64,000 bases of DNA. Source: Hoplostethus atlanticus (taxonomy: Eukaryota > Chordata > Actinopteri > Trachichthyiformes > Trachichthyidae). Position 1 is the first letter of the stretch; each line of letters starts with the position of its first letter. Where the stretch lies: positions 992,001 to 1,056,000 of the forward strand of contig JAXDDX010000052.1 in the NCBI GenBank assembly GCA_034670405.1, given 5' to 3'. Positions 11,571-20,955 of this stretch are shown here, piece after piece. Made by a program: the position numbers and the translations under genes. The notes below the pieces were generated by a model that saw only the letters and a list, made by a program, of their open reading frames with translations, did not search any database and was not told the DNA's origin.

Positions 11571-12437
11571 GTGCTGTAAAAGACGCTGTGTGATCTATCG
11601 AGTATATAGGACCTAAACCAAGAAAGTGCTGATCCCCGGATACGAATATAATTTTCAAGACAGTTCAAGAGTATCGTATTATCAAATGTGTCGAGGCTGC
11701 ACTTAGGTCAAGCAGCAGTAGTGCTGAGTTTGAATTGGAGTAAAGCTAACAGGAGATCATTGACCACTCTTGTGAGTGCAGTTTCGGTGGAGTGGAAAGA
11801 CCTAAAGCCAGATTGAGAGGGATCAAATAGGTTGTTTTTTGACTGGCTGTTGACTGGCTACCGTTCGTTCAAGTATTTTGGAGAGGAACGGCAGATTTGA
11901 GATTGGTCTATAGTTGGTCTAAGTACTTCGCAATCAAGGTTTGATTTTTTCAATAATGGCTTGATCACAGCCATTTTAAAGGCGGAGAGCACAGTGCCAG
12001 TGGAGAGCGACTGATTGATCATATAGAGAATGGAAGGTCCTAGGATAGGGAAAGGTTCTTTAAGCAGTTTAGCAGGCAGAGGGTCAAGCATGCAGGTCGT
12101 GGGTTTAGACGACAGAATTAACTTGGTGAGAGTGTCTAAGGAAACTGAATCAAACTGTGAGAAAAGACATTCAGCCCGGGAAACACGTGAACAAGTGAAC
12201 TTTTCAGGGGTGAGACGGAACCAACAGTGGAGAGTAAACTGGTGATCTCAATCAGTGTGATTTTCTGAGTAAAAAAAGACATGAAATAATTCAGAGAAAA
12301 CAGAGAGCTATCAGAAGGGGAGGGATTCTGTGTTAGCTTAGAAATAGTGTCAAATAGAAACTTTGGGTTGTTTTTATTTGCACTGATTAACCTAGAGAAG
12401 TGTACAGTTTTGGCTGATGAGAGTGCATGTTTATACA
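11571..12437 (-). mobile_element. L2-type LINE copy A, reverse-transcriptase N-terminal half
   Basis: Minus-strand pieces in different frames give NPKFLFDTISKLTQNPSPSDSS, then DPLPAKLLKE, KPLLKKSNLD, FRSFHSTETAL, and finally SWFRSYILDR near 11590. This is the canonical order through the L2 RT from the pre-finger region to the block before the catalytic site. At about 11570 the sequence switches to sushi copy 1. At 12437 it is interrupted by the 3' tail of L2 copy B. The endonuclease-domain fragment at 15341-15740 may be the 5' part of this same element. Confidence 0.75.
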
Positions 12438-13900
12438 TTACATTACATTAGTCATTTAGCAGACGCTTTCATCCAAAGCGACTTACAATAAGTGCATTCA
12501 ACATAGGTAGGTAAGAAAACTACTAGTCACCAGAAATCGTAAGTGCATTTCCTTCCTAAACAAGCAACAGGCATAACAAGTGCTAAGGTAAAAGTGCAAT
12601 CAGTTAGCTACCTACTTTTTCTTAAACAAATGAGACAAATCAAATAAACAAGAGCTAAGACAAATAAGTGAATCAAATAAACAAGAGCCAATAAACAAGA
12701 GCTCAGACAAATAATTGACGACAAATAGGCAAGGCTAAGAGGAAGGGTCAGGGTAGTGTTTCTTGAAGAGGTGGGTTTTCAGGCTGCGGCAAAAGATGGG
12801 CAGCGACTCAGCTGTCCTGACATCAGTGGGGAGTTCATTCCACCACTGCGGGGCCAGAACAGAGAAAAGCCGTGACCGTGTAGATTGGCCGCAGGGGCCT
12901 CTGAGCGACGGGGCAACCAGTCGCCTCGAGGCAGCAGAGCGAAGTGGTCGGGCGGGGGTGTAAGGCTTGACTATAGCCTGGAGGTAAGAAGGAGCTGTTC
13001 CTTTCACTGCCCTATAGGCTAGCACCAGGGTCTTGAACTGGATGCGAGCTGCTACAGGGAGCCAGTGTAGAGAACGGAGAAGGGTAGTTGTATGGGAGAA
13101 CTTGGGGCGGTTGAACACCAGACGAGCTGCAGCTTTCTGAACAAGCTCCAGAGGTCTGATGGCAGACGCCGGGGCACCAGCAAGGAGGGAGTTGCAGTAG
13201 TCCAGGCGGGAGATGACAAGAGCCTGGATGAGCACCTGCGCTGCCTTGTCAGTGAGGAAGGGGCGAATCCTCCTGATGTTGTAGAGGAGGAATCTGCAGG
13301 AGCGTGTCACTGATGCAATGTTTGCCGAGAACGACAATTGGTCGTCCAGCGGTACACCCAGATTCCTTGCAGTCCGAGTTGACGTCACCACAGCATTATC
13401 AATGGTGATGGCCAGGTCTCGGTGCGGACAGCCCTTCCCCGGGAGGAACACCAGCTCAGTCTTGTCCAGGTTGAGCTTCAGGTGGTGCATCGACATCCAC
13501 TCCGAGATGTCTGCCAGGCATGCAGCAATGCGTGCCTCCACTTGTGTGTCAGAGGGGGGAAATGACAGGATCAGCTGTGTGTCATCTGCATAGCAGTGGT
13601 AGGAAAAGTCATGGGAGTGGATAACAGAACCAAGAGATGTTGTGTAGAGGGAAAAAAGAAGAGGACCCAGAACCAAGCCTTGCGGAACCCCAGTAGTGAG
13701 CCTGCGTGGTTCTGACACAGACTCTCTCAGCGTCACCTGGTAGGAGCGATCCGTCAGGTAGGATGCAAACATGGAGAGTGCAGAGCCTGAGACACCCATC
13801 CCCTCAAGGGTGGAGAGGAGGATCTGGTGGTTCACCGTGTCAAACGCTGCAGACAGGTCCAGGAGTATCAGGACAGAGGAGAGAGAGTTCGCTCTAGTGC
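12435..13900 (-). mobile_element. L2-type LINE copy B, 5'-truncated with intact 3' tail
   Basis: The 3' end is diagnostic: on the minus strand 12500 to 12435 reads GTAAGTCGCTTTGGATGAAAG, then CGTCTGCTAAATGAC, and ends in tandem TAATG repeats. This is the conserved tail shared by fish L2 LINEs and the SINEs they mobilise. The tail lands inside L2 copy A, so copy B is the younger insertion. The 5' end is truncated near 13900, as is usual for target-primed reverse transcription. Confidence 0.88.
12735..13835 (-). pseudogene. L2 LINE reverse transcriptase, C-terminal 366 codons
   Basis: A long uninterrupted minus-strand frame carries the RT catalytic box CYADDTQLILSF, the upstream RLTTGVPQGLVLGPLLF block, the downstream SRLDYCNSLLAG and LVQKAAARLVFNRPKF blocks, and a C-terminal WNELPTDVR. 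The N-terminal endonuclease and the first RT blocks are absent. The lack of stops over 366 codons suggests a fairly recent insertion. The enzyme copies LINE RNA at nicked chromosomal DNA; without the missing domains this copy cannot act alone. Confidence 0.88.
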
Positions 13901-14230
13901 AGGGGTTTTCAAAGTGTGAGGTGCGCCTCCCCTGGGGGGCGCCAAAGAGTTTCAGGGGAGACTCGAAAAAAAGCAGGGAAATATTTTGTTTAAAATAAAA
14001 TTATTTATGCTTTCTGGAAAAGAATAAAATCGAATTTAATAATATTTCAATTTTAATAATCCTGACAGCGGATGTGTCAAATTATTTTGAAACGAAACAA
14101 GTACCGGTCGAGGCTACAGGTGGAGGGCGACCTGCGCTTGTTCCTATCATCAGTACAGCCCCGCATCCACCGTCTGTGTGCAGCCAAGACGCAGACTCAC
14201 TGCTCCCATTAAGGTAGAGAAGGCTATGTA
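13900..14230 (+). mobile_element. hAT-type DNA transposon remnant
   Basis: Starts with CAGGGGTTTTCAAAG, a terminus typical of hAT elements in vertebrates, directly at the 5' break of L2 copy B. At 14127-14212 the plus strand encodes GDLRLFLSSVQPRIHRLCAAK. This resembles the C-terminal end of ZBED/hAT-type transposases found in fish. No second terminus or target duplication was found. Confidence 0.55.
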
Positions 14231-14351
14231 GGCTATCCATGGTAGGGTTAAAACGAGTGAATAATGTGTATTTTTCCCAGAGCGTGTTATAAACTTTACT
14301 TAACGGGTCAGCCCTTACGCATGGTGTCGGGAAGCAGCGTTGCGCACCAAT

Positions 14352-14580
14352 GGGTTGTGTACAGGGGTTAAAGTGGGCTGGAACGATCCGGAACGGCGTT
14401 CCGGCACCTTCGATTAATAAGTATATATATATAATAAATAAATCTGATTGGCAGTTTCATACATAATAATGTCAAGCGAGTTCATTTTCATGTGCTGCAG
14501 CCTGGCGTTCTTTCCAGCTGATGCCACCGAGATACTCACTCAAATCAGAAAGTGTAGCCTCCGTATAGCCTCCTCTCTGA
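14352..14580. other. possible second hAT-like terminus and unclassified repeat
   Basis: CAGGGGTTAAAGTGGGCTGG at 14354 looks like another hAT-type 5' terminus, followed by a short self-complementary run (CCGGAACGGCGTTCCGG, 14388-14404). No coding sequence is seen and no matching right end was found. Confidence 0.35.
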
Positions 14581-14900
14581 GGCTACATTCACACTAATAT
14601 GTTTTCGTTTTAAAACGGAGTTTTGAAACTAAAACGATCTCGGTCCACACGTTAGAGCATTGTTTCAGAAATTATCTCCGTCCAAAAAACGCATATCACG
14701 TTATCATGTCTTGTTATCATCATGATGTCTTTGTTTGGACGGACGACGAGGTGGAACTGTTACTGAAAGTAACAAACGAGTATAAGGCGGTAAACGCGGC
14801 GGAGAGTATAGATTGGGAGTCGTCCCAAAGCAAATACAGCGAAATATTACCGCGGTACCAGGAGCACTATCCATCACCAGGGAAGGATAGGTCTGACTGA
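14581..14900 (+). mobile_element. DNA-transposon fragment with Myb/MADF-like ORF
   Basis: 14581-14700 (GGCTACATTCACACTAATAT then GTTTTCGTTTTAAAACGGAG) is shared with 57558-57690, so it is a dispersed element end. The following plus-strand frame, 14706-14900, encodes WTDDEVELLLKVTNEYK and IDWESSQSKYSEI, a Myb/MADF-like DNA-binding segment common in second proteins of fish DNA transposons. The 64-codon frame ends early. I treat it as transposon-derived, not as a host gene. Confidence 0.55.
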
Positions 14901-15284
14901 TAAGACCCAATCAGGAAGCGGACATGGCTCTCCCACAGCAGCCAGCTAGGGCAGAAGCAACGGGTGAGATTGACAGCAAACAGAGAGCTGTAGAAGCAGG
15001 GCAGAAAAGCCTCATTTCTATTCTTCTGTGCCAATATATATTTTGTTATGTGTTTGACACAACGTGAAGCAATTGAGCTGTATATATTGTTATTTGTCAC
15101 AAAGTACTTGGCAATTAAATATTTACAGTGGAGCACCTTATATATAGTATTATTTAATAATTTAAGAAAGTGTGTGGGTGCCCCCCCAACCGGTCAGCTA
15201 CCACCACAAATAGAATCTAATTCTGTGGGAAACACTGTGTACACTATGTGTTGTTGAAGTTAACTGATTCATGTGAAATGTCTT

Positions 15285-15286
15285 AA

Positions 15287-15318
<32 letters not shown>

Positions 15319-15320
15319 GC
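15285..15320. repeat. (ATT)n microsatellite
   Basis: Roughly ten to eleven ATT repeats in a row with no interruption. Confidence 0.9.
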
Positions 15321-15340
15321 CTTTTATTAAAATAGGGGAG

Positions 15341-15740
15341 GCCCCCGGTGACTTGATGTTCTCTGAAGGGAGGCTAGGTCAAGGGTGTTGCCGCTATGGT
15401 AGGTTGGTTCATTAACAAATTGAGTGAGGCCGCAAATATCAATAAGATCTAGGAAGGCCTTACTGAGAGGATCGGGGGAATTATTCAGGTGAATGTTAAA
15501 ATCACCAATGATCAGCTCGGGTCACTAAGTCCGAAATGAAATTGGAGAACTCTTCTAAGAAGAGCGAATAGGGCCTGGGTGGGCGGTAAAGTACTGCTAA
15601 ATAAAATGACGGGAGATTCGTAGCTGTAGGGCGCAGAATCAGGACTTTGAAGGATGTAAATTTGTTGCTAGTGTTGGGATTAAGATTAAGGATAGGGTTA
15701 AATATCAGGGCAACACCCCCACCTTTTTTCTTCTCCCGGG
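15341..15740 (-). pseudogene. L2-type LINE endonuclease-domain fragment
   Basis: Minus-strand translation runs through a GGGVALIF block, VLRPTA-like and YLAVLYRPPRPYS residues, and then IIGDFNIHLNN followed by PTYHSGNTLDLA. These are the signature blocks of the apurinic-type endonuclease of L2/CR1-like LINEs, including the GDFNxH motif. It could be the displaced 5' part of L2 copy A. It ends abruptly at 15740 against a plus-strand LINE piece. Confidence 0.75.
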
Positions 15741-15746
15741 CTTAAG

Positions 15747-16047
15747 GGCTTACATGGACAATATAACGACTATGACGTCAACAACTCCATGTACTAGTAG
15801 GTTACTGGATAAACTGAATAGTAATCTACAGTGGGCTAGGGTGAAAGTGAAGCCAAGTAAGTCTAGGAGTATTTCTATTGTTAAGGGAAGGTAGTAGACA
15901 AGAGGTTTTTCATAGATGATGAGGTGGTGCCAACAGTGATAGAGAAACAAGCAAGGTCAAAAGCTTAGGAAGATGGTACAATGCAAGCCTCAGTGCAAGG
16001 AGTTGAGGCAGGAAATGATGCAACACATTTCAGGTATAGACAAGTCA
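15747..16047 (+). pseudogene. non-LTR retrotransposon fragment, RT catalytic region
   Basis: The plus strand reads AYMDNITTMTS, the position of the RT catalytic box where YMDD would be expected, so the second aspartate appears to be mutated to Asn. RLLDKLNSNLQWARVKVKPSKS and FFIDDEVVPTV follow after a frameshift. The sequence continues directly at 19921 across sushi copy 2, since the two flanks share the 5-bp duplication AGTCA. It is probably the same element as 7380-7942, with the middle of RT missing. Confidence 0.7.
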
Positions 16048-16086
16048 TGTTGTGATATCACAGGTTGGACCCAAATGGGTCCAACC
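16048..16086 (-). repeat. 3' LTR stub with palindromic deletion junction
   Basis: Bases 16048-16076 are identical to 19382-19410, the end of the 5' LTR. They are followed by GGGTCCAACC (16077-16086), the exact reverse complement of GGTTGGACCC at 16063-16072, with AAAT as the loop. After that, RNase H coding sequence begins. The 10-bp perfect palindrome is absent from the 5' LTR, so it was made at the deletion junction. Confidence 0.85.
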
Positions 16087-16089
16087 TCC

Positions 16090-16462
16090 AGGGCCAACTT
16101 CACCGCCAGCAACTCACGATTGCCCACATCGTAATTGCGTTCGGCCGGGGATAGTCGACGGGAAAGGAAAGCACAAGGATGGAGCTTTTGGTCGGTGCCG
16201 GAGCGTTGTGAGAGGATCGCCCCGACCCCCGTGTCGGAGGCATCCACCTCCACGGTGAACTGACGTGAGGGGTCAGGGTGCACCAGGATGGGTGCGGAGG
16301 TGAAGCGTTCCTTCAGCTGGGTAAAAGCCTGCTCTGCCTCGGGGGACCAGGAGAAGGGGACGGCTGGAGAGGTGAGTTTGGTCAGCGGTGCGGCTATGCG
16401 GCTGTAATCCCGGATGAAGCGGCGGTAAAAGTTGGCAAATCCAAGGAAGCGTTGAAGTTACT
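16090..16462 (-). pseudogene. retrotransposon RNase H remnant (copy 2)
   Basis: The minus strand shows [20 protein letters not shown] and [19 protein letters not shown], then the frame runs into the LTR stub (VGPIWVQP). A frameshift near 16455 separates it from the RT frame. Confidence 0.85.
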
Positions 16463-17299
16463 TCAGGGATGAAGGAGTTGGCCACTCTGCCACCGCCTGT
16501 ATTTTCCCGGATCTGCTCTCACCTGCCCGCTCTCAATGATGTAGCCCAGGAAGCCAACAGAACTTGCATGAAACTCGCATTTCTCAGCCTTCACAAAGTG
16601 TTTATTTTCGAGGAGCCTCTGGAGCACCTGCCTGACGTGCTGAGTGTGTTCCTCCAGGGTCCGGGAAAAGATGAGGATGTCGTCGAGATAGACGAACACA
16701 GAGCGATTGAGGAAGTCCCGGAGCACGTCATTAACGAGGGCCTGGAAGACGGCAGGGGCGTTGGTTAGGCCAAAGGGCATTACTAGGTACTCGAAGTGGC
16801 CCAGAGGTGTATTGAAGGCCGTCTTCCATTCGTCTCCCTCCCGAATTCTGACCAGGTGGTACGCATTCCTGAGGTCCAGTTTGGTGAAGATAGTGGCCCC
16901 CTGGAGAGGTTCGAAAGTGGAGTTGATGAGGGGAAGAGGGTACTTATTCTTGACCGTGATGTTGTTTAGGCCCCGGAAGTCTATGCATGGACGCAGGGAG
17001 AGATCCTTCTTGGAGACGAAGAAGAAGCCGGCACCAACCGGGGAAGAGGATGGCCGGATGATGCCAGCAGCCAGGGAGTCCTTGATGTACGTCTCCATGG
17101 TGGTTCTCTCCGGCCGAGAGAGGTTGTACAGCCGGCTAGAAGGTAGGGTAGCTCCCGGGAGGAGGTCGATGGCGCAATCGTAGGGACGATGCGGAGGCAG
17201 AGAAAGTGCCAGCTGCTTACTGAACACCTCCCCCAGGTCATGGTAAGCGGACCAGAATCTACCAGAGCCAGCAGGGGAAGAGTCTCCTGGTTCCAGCAC
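16463..17299 (-). pseudogene. retrotransposon reverse transcriptase (copy 2), open frame intact
   Basis: A 278-codon frame spans nearly the whole RT domain: [52 protein letters not shown], the [12 protein letters not shown] block, and the catalytic box [11 protein letters not shown], with both aspartates intact. It ends in [10 protein letters not shown]. The domain itself looks functional in sequence, but the element lacks integrase. It converts element RNA into DNA in cytoplasmic particles. Confidence 0.88.
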
Positions 17300-17816
17300 A
17301 GGGTGGCTCTAAACTGCATGCGTGGGAAGAGGCTGTTTGGCTCACCAGTACCCCCATTGTTACTGGTGAGCCCGGTCTTTTGGCCGGATAGGACAGGTAG
17401 CAAGAGTGTGGTTGGGTGCCCCGCAGTAGAGGCACTCACCTGCCCACATCCTGCGGAGCCGCTCAGCCGGCGACAGGCGGGCTCTTCCCAGCTGCATGGG
17501 CTCCTCCCCATGAGAGAAAAGCAAGAGGCTGGTGGGAGTTAGCGGCCTCGGCCCAGGCCAGGGCCCTGCCTCTCAACAAGCCGATAACGTAGCATACCTT
17601 AGCTGAATCGGTGGGGAAAGTCTGTGGCCGCTGGTGGAAAACCATGGAGCATTGGAGGACGAAACCTCGGCATTGGTTCGCATCCCCGGAGAAGGGTTCC
17701 GGATCCGATGCGTAGGATTCTCGGGAGGGTGGAGACACCGGGGACAGAGCGGGGTGGACTGGCTGGGAGAGCGGGGCTGTGGAGACTGGCGGAGTGAGGT
17801 GAGTGGTTAGCATAGC
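17300..17816 (-). pseudogene. retrotransposon gag C-terminal half and zinc knuckle/protease region (copy 2)
   Basis: Minus-strand frame near 17599-17810 gives PEPFSGDANQCRGFVLQCS and DSAKVCYVIGLLRGRALAWA, a gag capsid segment. At about 17400-17460 a zinc-knuckle-like stretch can be read only with a frameshift. The upstream part of the longer frame (beyond 17816) belongs to the inserted TIR element, not to gag. Confidence 0.8.
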
Positions 17817-19203
17817 TATGGCGGCATATGAGTGACAAAATCCGCGAGCGCAATTGAGATCACCGCACGCGTAATTCAAACAGCCGCGCACACATATTAT
17901 TTTTGAGAGCGCTTTCACAGCACTCGCGCGCAGAATATATCTGCTCGCGCGAGCAATATTGTAACCTGCGAGGAGAAATCCATGCTTTGAGCGCGCGCGC
18001 AGAATCCGAAGCAGCGCGCACAACTATCATTGCTCTCCTGCTCGCGAAACTTTCACCTGCTCGCTCGCGAGTGTTTTTTTTTTTTTGGCAGTAAGTGGGC
18101 GGACCCAGTCACAATTGTATCCCTAAATCTAATTGGTTACAGTCCTCGTCTTCAGTCCTCTCGCAACCAGAGACAGCTCGCCTTCAAAGTAAAAGTTGCG
18201 CGTTTTGAAGGGTGTTGGCTGCAGCAGCGGTCAATTTAAGGAGAGCTAAACTAAATAAATAAACAAATAGCCTAAAGAATGAACATAATTCATAACTGTT
18301 ATACAGTAATATTTCTGCCACTTTCCCATAACTGATTGTGAATAAATTGCCAAAGGGCGCAAACACTGGAATTATTATAGTGATTCATGTATGTATGCAA
18401 TGATTCATGTATATATATTCATCAACGTATTTATTTGATTAAGGCTACTTAGGCCGAATTCCATTTCTCATTTTCACCCCTACCCCTCGTTTTCGAGTGC
18501 CCTCTCGCCCTTCGGCTTGGCCCTCGGAACAGAGTCACAAGGGGTAGTGGTTGAAATCTCCCCCTATGAAATGGGACAACCCTTCAAGACCCTGATACGT
18601 CATCGATGACGTTTACGTAAACAGACGCGACGAATTTGTTATCGGACATTACACACATCACAGTGACATTTGCCATTCATCTGATGGAGATAGAGAAGCA
18701 TGGACGCTCGCGATTCGTTCACAACCTATACGTTTCACGCTATCAATCGATCAAACAAGTCATTAAATAAAAGAGTGGGCATAACTCTTTTTTTTCTTCC
18801 ATCAACCACTTCATAGAACATAAAGCTTTATTGTTTCTCTTTCCTTGTTTACTTGCGCCGATACAAAAAGGCCAATCACTGTAACCAATTAGATTTAGGG
18901 ATACAATTGTGACTGGGTCCGCCCACTTACTGCCAAAAAGAAAAAACACTCGCGAGCGAGCAGGTGAAAGTTTCGCGAGCAGGAGAGCAATGATAGTTGT
19001 GCGCGCTGCTTCGGATTCTGCGCGCGCGCTCAAAGCATGGATTTCTCCTCGCAGGTTACAATATTGCTCGCGCGAGCAGATATATTCTGCGCGCGAGTGC
19101 TGTGAAAGCGCTCTCAAAAATAATATGTGTGCGCGGCTGTTTGAATTACACGTGCGGTGATCTCAATTGCGCTCGCGGATTTTGTCACTCATATACCGCC
19201 ATA
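17817..19203. mobile_element. 1.39-kb non-autonomous inverted-repeat DNA transposon inserted in gag
   Basis: Both ends begin with TATGGCGGYATATGAGTGAC as inverted repeats. The left arm is 17817-18143 and the right arm 18878-19203; about 327 bp each and with only a few differences (a T/C at position 9, one C/T transition near position 54, and the length and interruption of a T run). A 6-bp target duplication, CATAGC, lies at 17811-17816 and 19204-19209. Removing the element and one copy of CATAGC makes the gag reading continuous. No transposase is encoded in the 734-bp middle. Six-base duplications occur in superfamilies such as IS3EU and Dada, but I cannot assign a family. The arms contain alternating CG-rich runs and are not coding. 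Confidence 0.9.
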
Positions 19204-19365
19204 CATAGCTACCTGGTTGGTTAGCTGGGTGATCTGTTGTAGCATAGCCTGGTTGTTTTCGGCGAGGCTCCGGAGAACTTGTTCATGCTGCCCCAAGAAC
19301 TCGCCTTGGCTGGCGATTGCTCTCCGGAGCGAGGCGGCCTCTGAGTCCGGGTTCGCTGGGTCCAT
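19204..19365 (-). pseudogene. retrotransposon gag N-terminus (copy 2)
   Basis: Minus-strand ATG at 19365 starts MDPANPDSEAASLRRAIASQ and continues with GEFLGQHEQVLRSL and LLQQITQLTNQVAM before the TIR element interrupts it. A heptad-like coiled-coil pattern (leucines and glutamines) fits the N-terminus of gag in this group. The start is chosen because it follows the LTR end by 17 nt of leader and the ORF upstream reads only LTR sequence. Confidence 0.85.
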
Positions 19366-19381
19366 CGTGGCCAGATCGTTC

Positions 19382-19915
19382 TGTTGTGATATCACAGGTT
19401 GGACCCAAATGCAGAACCGAACACGGAGTTTGGATGAACAATGATTTATTGGAAAAGGGAAACCGGGGGGTAGGCTGGAGCGGAGACAGGGGAAGGAGCT
19501 GGAGGCGGAAGCGGGGAGAGCCGGAAGGACTGGTGGCGAGCGTGGCAGGCAGATGATGGACAGGTAGGCAGGCAGGGAGAAGAGCGGTATGGCTGTGTGA
19601 CGGGTTGAGATCCTGGGGTGAAGAGAGACAAAGTTAGATCGGAAGGAATACACAGAGCTAGGAATTACTCGTAGTAGTAGAGGCCGGGAACGTGAGCTAA
19701 CCACACTGGCTGAATCAACGATCTGGAGATGAGTGGGAGGAAATCCGGGGTTTAAGTACTGGTGGTGATGATAGATGGATGGCAGGTGTGCGGAGTGGAG
19801 CAGGTGAACGGGAGATGGTGATGAGCCGGAGTCTGAAGCCACGCCCGCCAACACACACAGACAGACAGAGACAGACAGGTAGAGAAACACTGGAGGCACG
19901 GCCGAGACCGTGACA
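19382..19915 (-). repeat. 5' LTR of sushi-like copy 2
   Basis: 534 bp, starting TGTCACGGTCTCGG and ending GTGATATCACAACA on the minus strand, with TG...CA termini. The short leader that follows (GAACGATCTGG...) runs directly to the gag ATG. The Tf1/sushi group uses a self-primed start of reverse transcription, and the leader would be the place to look for the priming site, but I could not show pairing. Confidence 0.85.
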
Positions 19916-19920
19916 AGTCA

Positions 19921-20270
19921 GGGCTCCCAGGAAAGTTAAAATCTGCAGTTTGGATTGTTGCCTCAGCTGATGTGGCCACTGACAGTGTATGTGGTTCCCC
20001 TATCTAAGGTAGAAAAACTAGAAAGGTTGATTAACTCATTTATTAGAAAATGGCTTAGAGCCCCACACTGTCTAGCCAGTGTGGCTTTGTACGGGAAAGG
20101 CATGTTAGAGCTACCAATATCTAGCCTGACAAAGGAGTGTGCTAAGGTTAGATTGGAGATGACTGGCCCAGTCAAAGGATGCAATGGTTAGGGGGCGTAG
20201 CGCCCACAGTTAAAACAGGGAGGAAATTAAACCCAAAGGAGGCAGTGCAGCAAGCACAGGCAGCACTTAG
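19921..20270 (+). pseudogene. non-LTR retrotransposon fragment, post-RT thumb region
   Basis: The plus strand encodes LMWPLTVYVVPLSKVEKLERL, then INSFIRKWLRAPHCLASVALYG and LELPISSLTKE, and after a frame change TVKTGRKLNPKEAVQQAQAAL. This is the conserved region after the RT of the same LINE type as 7380-7942 and 15747-16047. It is cut at about 20271 by a MITE-like repeat. Confidence 0.7.
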
Positions 20271-20955
20271 GGCGCTTTCACATCTACCTTGTTTGGTCCG
20301 GACCTTCGGACTTTTCAGTTTGGACCGAACCAAAATAGCAGGTGTGAAAGGTGCCTTCGACCACGGTCTGGACCAAAGGACCAAAATTTGGTCCGACCAA
20401 AAGAGGTGGTCTCGGTCCGGATCAAACTGACGGTTTGTTTGCAGTGTAAAAACACTTTTTTGGATGGTTCGAACTTTTGGACCAATTACAGGAAATTGAG
20501 GCAGGCTATCGTCAATACAAAACAATAGAAGTCGGTGGCGACGGCGACAATATAATTTTTGCACGACGAGGAAGTTCATTTGGCGGATTCGAACTAGTCT
20601 CGAGTACTGCACTTGAAGTTGGTGCTGCTGGTAGTAATGCCATAATATTAATACTATAGTGGCAACGAAATTAATCTGTTCATTAATTTTCATTCAAACG
20701 GAAAAGGCTACCTGCCGAAATTGACAACACGCCAACGTCAGACGCACACCCGTCTACAAACCAATCAATGTCAAGTATAGGGAGACGCAGCCCACATAGG
20801 TGATGACGACAGGACGTAGGTATGTCATGCAAAGTTCTTTTTGCACTCGCAAAATTTCAATGTGAAACCAAAACTAACCGGATCAAATGTATACAATGTA
20901 ACAAAAACATGAGCCTTGGTTCGGACCTTGGTCCGAGGGGGTGGAACATAGTGTT
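20271..20955. mobile_element. MITE-like repeat with GGTCCGGACC-rich ends
   Basis: GCGCTTTCACATCTACCTTG then repeated TTGGTCCGGACC / GGTCCGGATC blocks at the left, with reverse-complement GGTTCGGACCTTGGTCCG at 20918-20937. This pattern of CTTTCACA plus TTGGTCCGGA is a frequent fish MITE terminus. The right outer end appears missing and no target duplication was found. Confidence 0.5.

Larger units (their letters stand above)
16048..19915 (-). mobile_element. Ty3/gypsy chromovirus-type (sushi-like) retrotransposon, copy 2, internally deleted
   Basis: Delimited precisely: AGTCA target duplication at 16043-16047 and 19916-19920, element termini TG...CA in both ends. On the minus strand the order is 5' LTR (19915-19382), gag start (ATG at 19365), a foreign inverted-repeat insertion (17817-19203), the rest of gag, protease/RT, and part of RNase H. 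From RNase H the sequence jumps to the last 29 nt of the 3' LTR (16048-16076). Integrase, the end of pol and most of the 3' LTR are therefore deleted. Confidence 0.9.

Noticed and set aside
11580..11600. Reading TATCGAGTATATAGG as plus-strand PYRVYR and thus as the continuation of the split LINE, with CTATCG as a target duplication of sushi copy 1.
   Set aside because: The reverse strand reads SWFRSYILDR in the expected place of L2 copy A, which explains the bases better. The CTATCG match is then chance.
13900..14360. Complete hAT element between the two CAGGGGT-like ends.
   Set aside because: The two are in direct and not inverted orientation, and no 8-bp duplication was found.
14706..14900. 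Host gene with a Myb/MADF-like domain.
   Set aside because: The flanking sequence is a dispersed repeat also found at 57558, and the frame is short. A transposon origin is more likely.
18997..19224. Matching open frames MCALLRILRAR... on both arms of 17817-19203.
   Set aside because: They are the same inverted repeat read on opposite strands. No domain is recognisable and the frames run into gag.
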